Shown: positions 1 to 9,260, counted from the stretch's first letter. The stretch: 64,000 nucleotides of DNA from Nonomuraea endophytica (GCF_014203235.1 NZ_JACHIN010000007.1:346560-410559); one strand, 5' to 3'. The notes: generated by a model not told the origin, from the sequence alone. Numbers and translations are program-made.

Positions 1-246
1 TGGCTGGAAATGCGGGGTGAGTGCGCATCAGATGACATTTGTCATCCCGCGGAGCGTGTGGCGGGTCCCGCTCCGGCGGCGTCCTGCTCGAACCACTGCG
101 CCGCCATTTGGACCCCCTTTGTCTGGAGCTCCCGGCTGTGGCAGTCTCCGCTGTTGGCGACCAGGCGGTGGTCGGGGGCGCGGTACGCCCTCGACCACGC
201 CGGCGCGCCTGTACGACATCGACCAACCCCTGCCGAGGCCAGCCAC

Positions 247-2094
247 ATGACCGCCAGTTTCCACCCGGACGGCTTCCCGCTCCGTTTCACCCACCCCGAC
301 CTGCCCGGCCACCCGTTCCTCCTTCAGGAGGAGAGCGACCGCTGGCACACGCCCGCCCACCGCTGGGGCAGCGGCTTCGCGATCACCTCACGGGGCTCGG
401 GCCGCTGGAACGCCGCCTCCGGCGCCCACGAGCCCGTCCCCGGCCTCACGCTGACGATCGCCAGAACCACCGGCGGGAACGCCCTCACCGAGACCTACAC
501 CTGGCTCAACACCGGCGACTCCGCGCTCACCCTCGGCTCGCTGGCCGTCTCCCTGCCGATCAGGGACGTCTACGACGACGCCGAGGACGCGCTCACCCGC
601 GCCTGCCACGCCCACGTCTGGACCGGCGGCGCCTGGTCCTGGCTGCTCGCCCAGCCGATGAGCGGCGAGGGCCCGGTCCTGGGCACGATCGTGCGCGAGG
701 GCGCGCTGTGGGCCTACTCGGTCGAGTCCAGGAACATCGGCTCCGGCTCGAACGTCCGCGGCCACATCCTGCTCCACGTCACCGACCACGCCAGGAACCC
801 GGCCGCGTTCGGCGGGCAGCCGGAGATCGTGCTGGAGCCCGGCCGGGCCTATGTGCTGCGGCTGGAGACGGGCTTCCACGACAGCGTCGAGGCGTTCCTG
901 ACCGCGACCCGGCCGCCGGTGGCCATCGACCGGCTGGTCGCCGAGACCGGGCAGACGTTGCGCGTGGGCGATCGGGAGATCACCTCGCACGAGCACGGGG
1001 AGCTGCACGTCGAACTGCCGGGCGGCAGCCGTACCTCTGTGTTGTTCCACACACCGCGGCGCGAGCTGGTCGAGCGGCGGGTCGCCCGCGTCCTGGCCGA
1101 CCACCGGCCCCTGCACCTCGACGTGCCGGAACGCCACGCCTTCGTCCCCTACGACAACGCCACCGGCCTCACCCAGCCCGCCAACGGCTGGGGCGACTGG
1201 ACCGACGGCGCCGAGCGGCTGGCCATGCCCACGCTGCTCCAGCAGGCCAGGCTGCGCGGCTGGGGCGACGCGAGCGCGATCGACGAGGCGCTGCACGGCT
1301 GGTCCGCCTTCGCCCGCAAATGGCTGGTGGAGGAGGACGGCACCGTCCGCCGCGGCAGCCACTTCCCCGAGCGTCAGCCGCGCCTGTACAACTTCCCCTG
1401 GCTGGCCCACTTCTTCGCCGACCAGTTCAAGCTGTACGGCGAGGCCGCCGACCTCGACCTGGCAGCCCGCGTCATCGAACGCGCCTACACCCTGGGCGCC
1501 ATCGACCACCTGCTGCTCGGCTTCCCCGAGGTGATCCTCCAGGTGGCCGGTCAGCTCGACGAGAACGACCAGCCGGGCCGCGCCGCCGGACTGCGCGACT
1601 CACTGACCAAGCACGCCGCCCACTTCGCCCGGCTCGGCCACGCCCTGCCCAGCCACGAGGTCAACTACGAGCAGTCGATGGTGGCGCCGCTGGTGTCCCT
1701 GCTGGCCGCCGACGGCGGCCATCCCGAAGCGCTGGAGCGGGCGCTGCGCTGGCTGCGCGCCTTCGGCGGCCCCCAGCCCCACGTACGGCTGCGCGACATC
1801 GGCATCCGGCACTGGGACGGCTTCTGGTTCGGCCGCGACCGGCTCTACGGCGACGTCTTCCCGCACTACTGGAGCGTGCTGACCGCGGTCGCCCTGTCCC
1901 AGGTGGGCGAGAGGGAGAGCGCCCAGGCCATCTTCCGCGCCAACCTGGTCAACTACACCGCCGACGCGTCGGCCACCTGCGCCTTCGTGATGCCGAGCTG
2001 TGTGGAGGGGCTGCCCGCGCACCGGCCGGACCCGCTCGCCAACGACCAGGACTGGGCGCTCACGCTGTGGCTCCGCAGTACACATGAAGAGTGA
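247..2094 (+). CDS. Six-hairpin glycosidase-like protein, 615 aa
   Basis: Large soluble protein without an obvious signal peptide. The first half (about residues 1-330) is beta-rich and looks like a carbohydrate-binding or beta-sandwich region. The second half is helical and rich in Trp, Phe, Tyr and His, the composition of an (alpha/alpha)6 barrel as in six-hairpin glycosidases. Examples are the GWGDWTDG stretch near residue 316 and FPWLAHFFADQFKLYGEA near 380. I do not recognise a specific GH family, so the substrate is unknown. The start was taken at ATG 247, preceded by GAGG eight bases upstream; the frame is open upstream to position 10, but that part has no protein-like features. The next gene starts 12 bases downstream on the same strand. 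Confidence 0.6.
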   Translation: MTASFHPDGFPLRFTHPDLPGHPFLLQEESDRWHTPAHRWGSGFAITSRGSGRWNAASGAHEPVPGLTLTIARTTGGNALTETYTWLNTGDSALTLGSLAVSLPIRDVYDDAEDALTRACHAHVWTGGAWSWLLAQPMSGEGPVLGTIVREGALWAYSVESRNIGSGSNVRGHILLHVTDHARNPAAFGGQPEIVLEPGRAYVLRLETGFHDSVEAFLTATRPPVAIDRLVAETGQTLRVGDREITSHEHGELHVELPGGSRTSVLFHTPRRELVERRVARVLADHRPLHLDVPERHAFVPYDNATGLTQPANGWGDWTDGAERLAMPTLLQQARLRGWGDASAIDEALHGWSAFARKWLVEEDGTVRRGSHFPERQPRLYNFPWLAHFFADQFKLYGEAADLDLAARVIERAYTLGAIDHLLLGFPEVILQVAGQLDENDQPGRAAGLRDSLTKHAAHFARLGHALPSHEVNYEQSMVAPLVSLLAADGGHPEALERALRWLRAFGGPQPHVRLRDIGIRHWDGFWFGRDRLYGDVFPHYWSVLTAVALSQVGERESAQAIFRANLVNYTADASATCAFVMPSCVEGLPAHRPDPLANDQDWALTLWLRSTHEE

Positions 2095-2106
2095 GATCCT
2101 GGGTCC

Positions 2107-2697
2107 ATGACCCGAGCAGACAAGGACAAACCCGTCGTCCTCTCCAAGATCTACACCCGCACCGGGGACGACGGGACGACCGCGCTCGCCGACATGAGCC
2201 GCGCCCCCAAGACCGACCCGCGCCTGGCCGCCTACGCCGACGCGGAGGAGGCCAACGCGGCGATCGGCCTGGCCCTGGCGTTCGGCACGCTGGCGCCGGA
2301 GATCGCGCGGGTGCTGGGCCGTGTCCAGAACGAGCTCTTCGACCTGGGCGCCGACCTGGCGACGCCGGTGGTGGCCGAGCCGGAGTTCCCGCCGCTGCGG
2401 GTCGAGGCGTCCTACGTCGAGTGGCTGGAAGCCCAGTGCGACGCCTTCAACGCCCAGCTGAAGCCGCTGCGCAGCTTCATCCTGCCCGGCGGCGACCCGG
2501 CCACCGCCCAGCTCCACGTGGCCCGCGTGACGGTCCGCAGGGCCGAACGCACGACCTGGGCCGCCCTTGAGACGCACGACGACATCAACCCGCTGACCGC
2601 CACGTATCTGAACCGCCTGTCGGACCTGTTGTTCATCCTGTGCAGGATCGCCCACGACGGCTCCGAGATCCTCTGGAAGCCGGGCGGCACCCGCTAG
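2107..2697 (+). CDS. cobO: Cob(I)yrinic acid a,c-diamide adenosyltransferase (PduO type)
   Basis: A 196-aa protein that transfers the 5'-deoxyadenosyl group of ATP to cob(I)alamin, giving the coenzyme form of B12. The N-terminal KIYTRTGDDGTTAL is the PduO-family ATP-binding signature. The helical remainder carries the conserved FILPGGDPATAQLHVARVTV stretch and an RRAERT segment. The length fits the family. The symbol is by function; actinobacterial PduO-type enzymes are often annotated as cobO or pduO. No cobalamin riboswitch is visible upstream. Its stop codon overlaps that of the convergent DUF2550 gene, so there is no terminator space between them. Confidence 0.9.
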   Translation: MTRADKDKPVVLSKIYTRTGDDGTTALADMSRAPKTDPRLAAYADAEEANAAIGLALAFGTLAPEIARVLGRVQNELFDLGADLATPVVAEPEFPPLRVEASYVEWLEAQCDAFNAQLKPLRSFILPGGDPATAQLHVARVTVRRAERTTWAALETHDDINPLTATYLNRLSDLLFILCRIAHDGSEILWKPGGTR

Positions 2698-3068
2698 GCG
2701 ACGTCGAGGTAGGCGCTGGGCGGAGCCGACTCCAGCCACGCCAGGAAGCCCGTCAGCGCGTCCGCGCTCATCGCCAGCGACACCGGGCCGCAGTCGATGG
2801 CATAGAGGTCGTCGTCGAGCGGGCGACGGTCGGAAACGACGAGGCCGCGCCTCGCGATCGCGTGGCGCGGCCTCAGTCGCACTCCGATGAGCGGGATCCA
2901 GTGGAGCTCCCCGTCGGCGTAGCGGGCTACCCCGCTGCGCCAGGAGCCGGACCCCTGTCGCAGCCGACAGGGCACACTCCCGCGCGTGCGCGCGAGCACC
3001 AGCCCGCGCAACACGATCAGGGCGGCGAACAGCAGCACACCGATCAATACCGTCAGCGCTGCCGCCAT
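2694..3068 (-). CDS. DUF2550 family membrane protein
   Basis: About 124 aa with one N-terminal membrane helix (LTVLIGVLLFAALIVLRGLV) followed by a cytoplasmic beta-rich domain with many Arg and Trp residues (VPCRLRQG, WRSGVARY). This is the DUF2550 family, which in actinobacteria lies directly downstream of atpC, as here. Function is unknown. Start: ATG 3068, preceded by GGGGGCGG, is preferred over an in-frame TTG at 3080. It is the last gene of the atp transcription unit. Its stop codon overlaps that of the convergent adenosyltransferase gene in a shared CTAG. Confidence 0.8.
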   Translation of the reverse strand: MAAALTVLIGVLLFAALIVLRGLVLARTRGSVPCRLRQGSGSWRSGVARYADGELHWIPLIGVRLRPRHAIARRGLVVSDRRPLDDDLYAIDCGPVSLAMSADALTGFLAWLESAPPSAYLDVA

Positions 3069-3084
3069 CGCCGCCCCCAAATGA

Positions 3085-3486
3085 TCAGACGTCCTCGCCG
3101 GCCGCCTTCAGCCGAGCCCGCGCACGCTTGGCCTCGACTGCCGCGTCGGCATCCTCCTGGTTGCTCTCGATCGAGGCCTGAGCCCGCTCAAGAGCGTCGC
3201 GCGCAGCCGCGACGTCGACCTCGGAACCGAGCTCGGCCACCTCGGCGAGCACGGAGACCTCGTCGTCGGCCACGGAGATGAAACCCCCGTGGACCGCGGC
3301 GACCAGATCGCCCTCGCCCTCCCGCTTCACGCGCAGCACGCCGCCCTCGACGAGGACGCCGAGAACGGGTGCGTGTTGCGGCATAATACCGATCTCGCCG
3401 TCCACGGTCTTGGCAATCACCATGTCGGCCTCGCCCGACCAGATCTCACGCTCTGGCGAGACAACCCCTACGCGTAGCTTGGCCAC
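3085..3486 (-). CDS. atpC: F1Fo ATP synthase subunit epsilon
   Basis: A 133-aa protein of the F1 central stalk, which couples rotation to catalysis and inhibits ATP hydrolysis. The N-terminal beta-sandwich contains the family pattern VSPEREIWSGEADMVIAKT and GEIGIMPQHAPVLGVL. The C-terminal part is the helical hairpin (AAARDALERAQASIES). It lies 66 bases downstream of atpD, and a strong hairpin occupies that gap. Confidence 0.95.
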   Translation of the reverse strand: MAKLRVGVVSPEREIWSGEADMVIAKTVDGEIGIMPQHAPVLGVLVEGGVLRVKREGEGDLVAAVHGGFISVADDEVSVLAEVAELGSEVDVAAARDALERAQASIESNQEDADAAVEAKRARARLKAAGEDV

Positions 3487-3509
3487 GTTAGGTTCCCTTC
3501 CGGTCTCAA

Positions 3510-3543
3510 GATGCCGGTATCAGCGCTTGCTGACACCGGCATC
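3510..3543 (-). promoter_or_regulatory. Intercistronic hairpin between atpD and atpC
   Basis: GATGCCGGTATCAGC (3510-3524) pairs with GCTGACACCGGCATC (3529-3543): a 15-bp stem with one mismatch and a GCTT loop. It lies between the atpD stop and the atpC start. No U-tract follows, so an RNA stability or partial-termination element fits better than a full terminator. Confidence 0.6.
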
Positions 3544-3552
3544 GTCGGGCGA

Positions 3553-4998
3553 TCAGCGCTCGAGTTCCTTGGCCTTCGCCACGGCCTGCTCGATGCCACC
3601 GACCATGAAGAACGCCTGCTCGGGCAGGTGGTCATACTCGCCGGCGCACAGCCCCTTGAAGGAGGCGATGGTCTCGTCCAGCGGCACGTTCTCACCCGGC
3701 TGACCGGTGAACGCCTCGGCGGCGTACATCGGGTGCGACAGGAAGCGCTCGATGCGGCGGGCCCGGTTGACGGTGACCTTGTCCTCTTCGGACAGCTCGT
3801 CGATACCGAGGATCGCGATGATGTCCTGCAGTTCCTTGTACTTCTGCAGGATGCGCTTCGTCTCCTGGGCCACCGCGTAGTGCTCGGCGCCCACGATCTG
3901 CGGGTCGAGGATGCGGGAGCTGGAGTCGAGGGGGTCCACCGCGGGGTAGATGCCCTTCTCCGAGATCGGCCGCGACAGAACGGTCTGCGCGTCCAGGTGC
4001 GCGAACGCGTTGTGCGGAGCCGGGTCGGTGATGTCGTCAGCGGGCACGTAGATCGCCTGCATGGAGGTGATCGAGTGACCGCGCGTCGAGGTGATGCGCT
4101 CCTGGAGCACACCCATCTCGTCGGCCAGCGTGGGCTGGTAGCCCACCGCGGACGGCATGCGGCCGAGCAGCGTGGAGACCTCGGAACCGGCCTGCGTGAA
4201 GCGGAAGATGTTGTCGATGAACAGAAGCACGTCCTGCTTCTGCACGTCGCGGAAGTACTCCGCCATCGTCAGCGCCGACAGGGCCACGCGCAGACGGGTG
4301 CCCGGGGGCTCGTCCATCTGGCCGAAGACGAGCGCGGTGTCCTTGAGGACGTCCGCCTCCTCCATCTCCAGCCAGAGGTCGTTGCCCTCACGGGTACGCT
4401 CGCCGACGCCCGCGAAGCAGGAGGTGCCACCGAAGTTACGCGCGACCCGGCGGATCATCTCCTGGATCAGAACGGTCTTGCCGACACCGGCGCCGCCGAA
4501 CAGGCCGATCTTGCCGCCCTGCACGTACGGGGTCAGCAGGTCGATGACCTTGATGCCGGTGACCAGCATCTCGGTGCGCGACTCCAGCTGGTCGAACGCC
4601 GGGCTGGGGCGGTGGATGCCCCACTTCTCGGTGATCTTCAGGGAGGAGGTCGGCACGTCGAGGGACTCGCCGAGCGCGTTCCACACGTGACCCTTGACGA
4701 CGTCGCCGACGGGCACCGAGATCGGCTCGCCGGAGTCGGTGACGGCGGAGCCGCGCACCAGGCCGTCGGTGGGCTGCATGGAGATCGCGCGGACCAGGTT
4801 GTCACCCAGGTGCTGGGCGACCTCCAGGGTCAGCGTCTTGGTCTCGCCACCCAGCGTGACCTCGACGTTCAGCGCGTTGTAGATCTCGGGCATCGCCTCG
4901 ACGGGGAACTCCACGTCGACGACGGGACCGTTGACACGAGCCACACGGCCGATTCCATTGGCCGTGGTCTCCACAGAATCCACAGTCTCTGCAGTCAT
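3553..4998 (-). CDS. atpD: F1Fo ATP synthase subunit beta
   Basis: Catalytic subunit, 481 aa. Walker A is GGAGVGKTVLI. VGERTREGNDL, ALVFGQMDEPPGTR and the Walker B segment DVLLFIDNIFRFTQAGSE are all present, as expected for an active beta subunit. The start is ATG 4998, one base after the atpG stop, with GGGGAAAGAG upstream. The in-frame ATG at 5043 lies inside atpG and adds residues not seen in beta subunits. Confidence 0.97.
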   Translation of the reverse strand: MTAETVDSVETTANGIGRVARVNGPVVDVEFPVEAMPEIYNALNVEVTLGGETKTLTLEVAQHLGDNLVRAISMQPTDGLVRGSAVTDSGEPISVPVGDVVKGHVWNALGESLDVPTSSLKITEKWGIHRPSPAFDQLESRTEMLVTGIKVIDLLTPYVQGGKIGLFGGAGVGKTVLIQEMIRRVARNFGGTSCFAGVGERTREGNDLWLEMEEADVLKDTALVFGQMDEPPGTRLRVALSALTMAEYFRDVQKQDVLLFIDNIFRFTQAGSEVSTLLGRMPSAVGYQPTLADEMGVLQERITSTRGHSITSMQAIYVPADDITDPAPHNAFAHLDAQTVLSRPISEKGIYPAVDPLDSSSRILDPQIVGAEHYAVAQETKRILQKYKELQDIIAILGIDELSEEDKVTVNRARRIERFLSHPMYAAEAFTGQPGENVPLDETIASFKGLCAGEYDHLPEQAFFMVGGIEQAVAKAKELER

Positions 4999-4999
4999 T

Positions 5000-5902
5000 T
5001 CACTCTTTCCCCGCTGCGGCGTCGGCCAGCGCGTTGGCGCCACCGACGATCTCGCTGATTTCCTGGGTGATCTCGGCCTGGCGAGCCTGGTTCATTCGCT
5101 GGGTCAGAACCCGCATCAGCTCGTTGGCGTTGTCCGTCGCGGACTTCATCGCGCGCCTGCGCGCGGCCTCCTCGGAGGCCGCCGACTGCAGCAGCGCGGT
5201 GAAGATGCGGGACTCGACGTAGCGCGGCAGCAACGACTCCAGCACGTCGCCCGCCGTGGGCTCGAACTCGAAGTACGGCGGGATCGTGTCCGTCGCCGAG
5301 GCCTCGGTCTCCTCGATCTCAAGCGGCAGGATGCGCTTGACCACCACGTTCTGGGTGAGCATCGAGACGAACTCGGTCGAGACGATGTGGATCTCGTCGA
5401 TCCCGTTGTCGTCCTTGAACGAGTCGATCAGCTCGCCCGCGATGGTCTTGGCGTCGGCGTAGGAGGGCTTCCTGGAGAAGCCGACCCACTGGCCGCCCAT
5501 CGAACGTGCGCGGAAGGAGTGCCAGGTGACACCCTTGCGGCCGGTCACGAACGGGATGACCTCAAGCCCGCGGCCGGCCAGCAGCCCGCGCAGGGCCTCG
5601 GCTTCGCGCAGGACGTTGGCGTTGAAGCCGCCGCAGAACCCGCTGTCGCTGGTGACGATGAGGACGCCCGCCTTGGCGGGGTTCTCCTTCGCCACCGTCA
5701 GGGGATGGTCGACGCTCGACGCGTTGCTGACGACGCCGGTGACGGCGCGAGTGATCTCACGCTCGTACGGCAGCGCCGCGTGCATCCGCTGCTGAGCCCG
5801 CACGATCCGGGAGGAAGCGATGAGCTCCTGGGCGCGCGTGATCTTGGCGGTCGAGGTGACCGACTTGATCCGCCGCCGCAGCAGCCTTAGCTGGGCACCC
5901 AT
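5000..5902 (-). CDS. atpG: F1Fo ATP synthase subunit gamma
   Basis: A 300-aa rotor shaft subunit. The N-terminal helix (MGAQLRLLRRRIKSVTSTAK, then ITRAQELIASSRI) and the C-terminal helix (ALRMKSATDNANEL-type pattern ending in QAEITQEISEIVGGANAL) are the two coiled-coil arms that enter the alpha3beta3 hexamer. It starts three bases after the atpA stop codon, in the standard operon order. Confidence 0.96.
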   Translation of the reverse strand: MGAQLRLLRRRIKSVTSTAKITRAQELIASSRIVRAQQRMHAALPYEREITRAVTGVVSNASSVDHPLTVAKENPAKAGVLIVTSDSGFCGGFNANVLREAEALRGLLAGRGLEVIPFVTGRKGVTWHSFRARSMGGQWVGFSRKPSYADAKTIAGELIDSFKDDNGIDEIHIVSTEFVSMLTQNVVVKRILPLEIEETEASATDTIPPYFEFEPTAGDVLESLLPRYVESRIFTALLQSAASEEAARRRAMKSATDNANELMRVLTQRMNQARQAEITQEISEIVGGANALADAAAGKE

Positions 5903-5905
5903 GGC

Positions 5906-7555
5906 CTACTTCGTCTCCGCCGGCCGGACGACCTTCTTGATCTTCTCCTGGCCGACCTCGTCCGCGTCCAGTGGCGCGACGGGCTCGTCCTTGATCAGAA
6001 GCTCACCCGAGGAGGTGGTGAAGCCCTTCTTGAACTCCGTCACGCTGTCCTTGAGGGCGGTGACGGTGTCGTCCGACAGCTCGCGGGTCTCCCGGATGCT
6101 GTCGAAGATGCCCTTGTGCGCGCTCTGGATGTAGTCGAGGAACTCCGTCTCGAAGCGGCGGATGTCCTCGACCGGCACCTCGTCGAGCTCACCGGTGGTG
6201 CCGGCCCACACCGACACGACCTCGCGCTCCAGCGAGAACGGGCTGTACTGGGGCTGCTTGAGCAGCTCGACCAGGCGCAGACCACGCTCGAGCTGAGCCT
6301 TGGAGGCGGCGTCGAGGTCGGAGGCGAACGCGGCGAACGCCTCCAGGTCGCGGTACTGCGACAGGGCCAGACGGAGCGTGCCGGCGACCTTGCGCATCGC
6401 CTTGGCCTGCGCGGAACCACCGACTCGGGAGACGGAGATACCGACGTTGATGGCCGGGCGGACACCGGCGTTGAACAGGTCCGTCTCAAGGAAGACCTGG
6501 CCGTCGGTGATGGAGATGACGTTGGTCGGGATGAACGCCGAGACGTCGTTGCCCTTGGTCTCGATGATCGGCAGACCGGTCATCGAGCCGCCGCCCATGT
6601 CGTCGGAGAGCTTGGCGCAGCGCTCCAGCAGGCGGGAGTGGAGGTAGAAGACGTCGCCGGGGAAGGCCTCACGGCCCGGCGGGCGACGCAGCAGGAGGGA
6701 GACCGCGCGGTAGGCGTCGGCCTGCTTGGTCAGGTCGTCGAAGACGATCAGGACGTGCTTGCCCTGGTACATCCAGTGCTGCCCGATGGCAGAGCCGGTG
6801 TAGGGGGCGAGGTACTTGTAGCCGGCGGCGTCGGACGCGGGAGCGGCCACGATGGTCGTGTACTCCAGCGCGCCCGCCTCCTCCAGGCGAGCCCTGACCT
6901 GCGCGATCGTCGAGCCCTTCTGGCCGATCGCGACGTAGACGCAGCGCACCTGCTTCTTCGGGTCGCCCGAGAGCCAGTTGTCGCGCTGGTTGAGGATGGT
7001 GTCCACGGCGATCGCGGTCTTGCCCGTGCCACGGTCGCCGATGATCAGCTGACGCTGGCCACGGCCGATCGCGGTCATGGCGTCGATCGCCTTGATGCCG
7101 GTGGCGAGGGACTCCTTCACCGGCTGGCGCTGGACGACACTGGGCGCCTGGAGCTCAAGGGCGCGAAGGCCCTCGGACTCGATGTGGCCCTTGCCGTCGA
7201 GCGGGTTGCCCAGGGGGTCGACCACGCGGCCGAGGAAGTTGTCGCCGACGGGCACGGACAGGACCTCGCCCGTCCGGCGGACCGTCTGACCTTCTTCGAT
7301 CTTGCTGAAGTCGCCCAGGATAACGACACCGATCTCGCGGGTGTCGAGGTTCAGTGCCAGACCGCGCGTGCCGTCCTCGAACTCGAGCAGTTCGTTCGCC
7401 ATCGCCGAGGGAAGGCCGGAGACGTGGGCGATGCCGTCGCCACAGTCGACGACGGTCCCGATCTCCTCGCGCGCGGCGCCTTCCGGTTCGTACGCCTGGA
7501 CGAAGCGCTCAAGCGCGTCCCGGATCTCGTCCGGCCGGATCGTAAGCTCCGCCAT
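5906..7555 (-). CDS. atpA: F1Fo ATP synthase subunit alpha
   Basis: A 549-aa non-catalytic nucleotide-binding subunit of F1. The Walker A-like motif is IGDRGTGKTAIAVD. Other hallmarks are ALNLDTREIGVVILG near residue 90, RQPVKESLATGIKAIDAM, and the arginine-finger region AINVGISVSRVGGSAQ. The C-terminus is extended and charged, as in other actinobacterial alpha subunits. It lies 24 bases from atpH. Confidence 0.97.
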   Translation of the reverse strand: MAELTIRPDEIRDALERFVQAYEPEGAAREEIGTVVDCGDGIAHVSGLPSAMANELLEFEDGTRGLALNLDTREIGVVILGDFSKIEEGQTVRRTGEVLSVPVGDNFLGRVVDPLGNPLDGKGHIESEGLRALELQAPSVVQRQPVKESLATGIKAIDAMTAIGRGQRQLIIGDRGTGKTAIAVDTILNQRDNWLSGDPKKQVRCVYVAIGQKGSTIAQVRARLEEAGALEYTTIVAAPASDAAGYKYLAPYTGSAIGQHWMYQGKHVLIVFDDLTKQADAYRAVSLLLRRPPGREAFPGDVFYLHSRLLERCAKLSDDMGGGSMTGLPIIETKGNDVSAFIPTNVISITDGQVFLETDLFNAGVRPAINVGISVSRVGGSAQAKAMRKVAGTLRLALSQYRDLEAFAAFASDLDAASKAQLERGLRLVELLKQPQYSPFSLEREVVSVWAGTTGELDEVPVEDIRRFETEFLDYIQSAHKGIFDSIRETRELSDDTVTALKDSVTEFKKGFTTSSGELLIKDEPVAPLDADEVGQEKIKKVVRPAETK

Positions 7556-7579
7556 CTCTACTCTGTCTCCCTATTCGCC

Positions 7580-8389
7580 TTAGCCGGCCAGCCGGCGGCG
7601 GACTTCTTCGATTCGTCCCACAATGGTGGTGTCGATGATCTCGTCGCCGATGCGGACCGAGAATCCACCGAGCACACGCGGATCCACCTCGACGTTCAGG
7701 TGCACGTCGCGGCCGTAGGAGCCGCGCAGCCACGCCGTCAGGCGCTGCTTCTGCTCCTCACTGAGCGCGACGGCGCTGCGCACCACCGCGACGAGGCGCT
7801 GACGCTGCTGAGCGACCAGCTGCCCGAACTCCTCGAGGCCACCCTCCAGATTACGTCCTCGCGGGTGCAAGGCCAGCTGCGTGAACAGACGCAGCGTGGA
7901 CGGTGCGACCTTGCCGCCGAGCAGGTCCCGCAGCAGTTGCTGCTTGCCTTCGGCGGGCGCGGACGGATCGGTGAGCGCGCGGCGCAGTTCGGGGTTGGCT
8001 GCGACGATGCGGCCGAAGCGGAAGAGCTCGTCCTCCACGTCGTCCAGCTTGCCCTGGCCCTCGGCCTCGGCGGCAGCGGCGACCACGCCGAGCCGTTCCA
8101 GCACGTCGGTCAGGTCCCCGGCCCGCGACCACCTGGCCGCGACAGCGGCCTCGACGGTGCCGAGGGTCGCGTCGCCGACCTTGCCCTGGAGCAGGCTGCG
8201 AAGGGTCTCCGCCTTCTGCCCCGCGGGCCTGGCCGGGTCGGACAGGGCGCGGCGCAGGCCGTGCTCGCGGTCGAGCAGGTCGGCCACCGCGAACAGTTCG
8301 TCGGAGAGCGCGCCGAGGTCGGCGCTGCCGGCCGCGGCGTTGAAGCGCTCCTCGACCTCAGCCAGCGAGGTCCTGCTCAGACCTCTCAT
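7580..8389 (-). CDS. atpH: F1Fo ATP synthase subunit delta
   Basis: A 269-aa delta (OSCP) subunit that joins F1 to the peripheral stalk. It matches the long actinobacterial form: a helical N-terminus (LAEVEERFNAAAGSADLGAL) and a C-terminal VRSAVALSEEQKQRLTAWL ... VDPRVLGGFSVRIGDEIID pattern, typical of OSCP. There is no fusion to subunit b, unlike in mycobacteria; a separate full-length atpF follows the usual order. Confidence 0.93.
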   Translation of the reverse strand: MRGLSRTSLAEVEERFNAAAGSADLGALSDELFAVADLLDREHGLRRALSDPARPAGQKAETLRSLLQGKVGDATLGTVEAAVAARWSRAGDLTDVLERLGVVAAAAEAEGQGKLDDVEDELFRFGRIVAANPELRRALTDPSAPAEGKQQLLRDLLGGKVAPSTLRLFTQLALHPRGRNLEGGLEEFGQLVAQQRQRLVAVVRSAVALSEEQKQRLTAWLRGSYGRDVHLNVEVDPRVLGGFSVRIGDEIIDTTIVGRIEEVRRRLAG

Positions 8390-8426
8390 GTCTCGCTCCG
8401 CTCAGTGCGTCGGATTCGCTCCGGCA

Positions 8427-8972
8427 TCAGCGCACCGCCGCGGTGTTCTCGAGCTCGTCGAGGAACCGGTCGACGGTACGGCGCTGCCGGACCTCGTCCT
8501 CAAGGGACTCGCCGACAATGCGGCTGGCCAGGTCGGTCGACAGGCGGCCGATCTCGTTGCGGAGCGAGGCGAACGCCGCCTGGCGGTCGGCCTCGATCTG
8601 CGCGTGCGCCGCCTCGATGAGACGACGGGCCTCGGCCTGCGCCTCCTCGCGGAGCTCAGCCTTGATCTGCGCGGCCTGCTCACGAGCTTCCTCGCGCAGA
8701 CGAGCCGCCTCATGCCGGGCCTCGGCCAGCCGGTCGCGGTACTGCTGCTGCAGTGCCTGCGCCTCGGCCTGAGCCTCCTCCGCCCTCTTGATGCCGCCTT
8801 CGATGGCGTCGGTCCGCTCGGCCAGAGTCTTCTGGATGCGCGGGACGAGCACCTTGATGAGGAAGAAGGCGACAACGGCGAACGCGAAGATACCGACGAC
8901 GAGCTCGTACGTGTGCGGCAGGAGGGGGTTGTACCCCTCCTCCGCAGCGAGGAGCGTAGCTGCCTTAGTCAT
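8427..8972 (-). CDS. atpF: F1Fo ATP synthase subunit b
   Basis: A 181-aa peripheral stalk protein. One N-terminal membrane helix (YELVVGIFAFAVVAFFLIKV, about residues 22-41) is followed by a long charged coiled coil rich in Ala, Glu, Arg and Gln that runs almost to the C-terminus. AAAGG-type Shine-Dalgarno bases (GAAAGG) lie about nine bases before ATG 8972. Confidence 0.95.
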   Translation of the reverse strand: MTKAATLLAAEEGYNPLLPHTYELVVGIFAFAVVAFFLIKVLVPRIQKTLAERTDAIEGGIKRAEEAQAEAQALQQQYRDRLAEARHEAARLREEAREQAAQIKAELREEAQAEARRLIEAAHAQIEADRQAAFASLRNEIGRLSTDLASRIVGESLEDEVRQRRTVDRFLDELENTAAVR

Positions 8973-9006
8973 GGGTGCAGCCTTTCGTCAGAGGGTCTTC
9001 TGCTAA

Positions 9007-9237
9007 CTAGATGGCCTGGAAGATGAACGGCGCGACCAGACCGATCAGGGCCAGGGCCTCGGTGAGGACGAAGCCGAGGAGCATGTTCTGGCGGATCAGG
9101 CCGTACGCCTCCGGCTGGCGGGCAATGGCCTGCACACCCTGACCGAAGATGATGCCGACGCCGATGCCGGGGCCGATGGCGGCGAGACCGTAACCGATGG
9201 CGGTGACGTTGCCGGAGACCTCAGCGAGAACGCTCAT
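9007..9237 (-). CDS. atpE: F1Fo ATP synthase subunit c
   Basis: A 76-aa proteolipid that forms the rotor ring. It has two membrane helices: AIGYGLAAIGPGIGVGIIFGQ, with its glycine pattern, and MLLGFVLTEALALIGLVAPF. The Glu in LTEALA is the proton-binding carboxylate. A strong Shine-Dalgarno sequence (AAAGGA) precedes the ATG, as expected for the most abundant subunit. Confidence 0.96.
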   Translation of the reverse strand: MSVLAEVSGNVTAIGYGLAAIGPGIGVGIIFGQGVQAIARQPEAYGLIRQNMLLGFVLTEALALIGLVAPFIFQAI

Positions 9238-9260
9238 TGCTGTTTTCCTTTACTGGACGG

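Noticed and set aside
1..246. Cobalamin riboswitch or extended N-terminus of the first gene
   Set aside because: The adenosyltransferase start is at 2107 and no B12-box-like sequence is seen near it. The 10-246 extension of the first frame lacks protein-like sequence.
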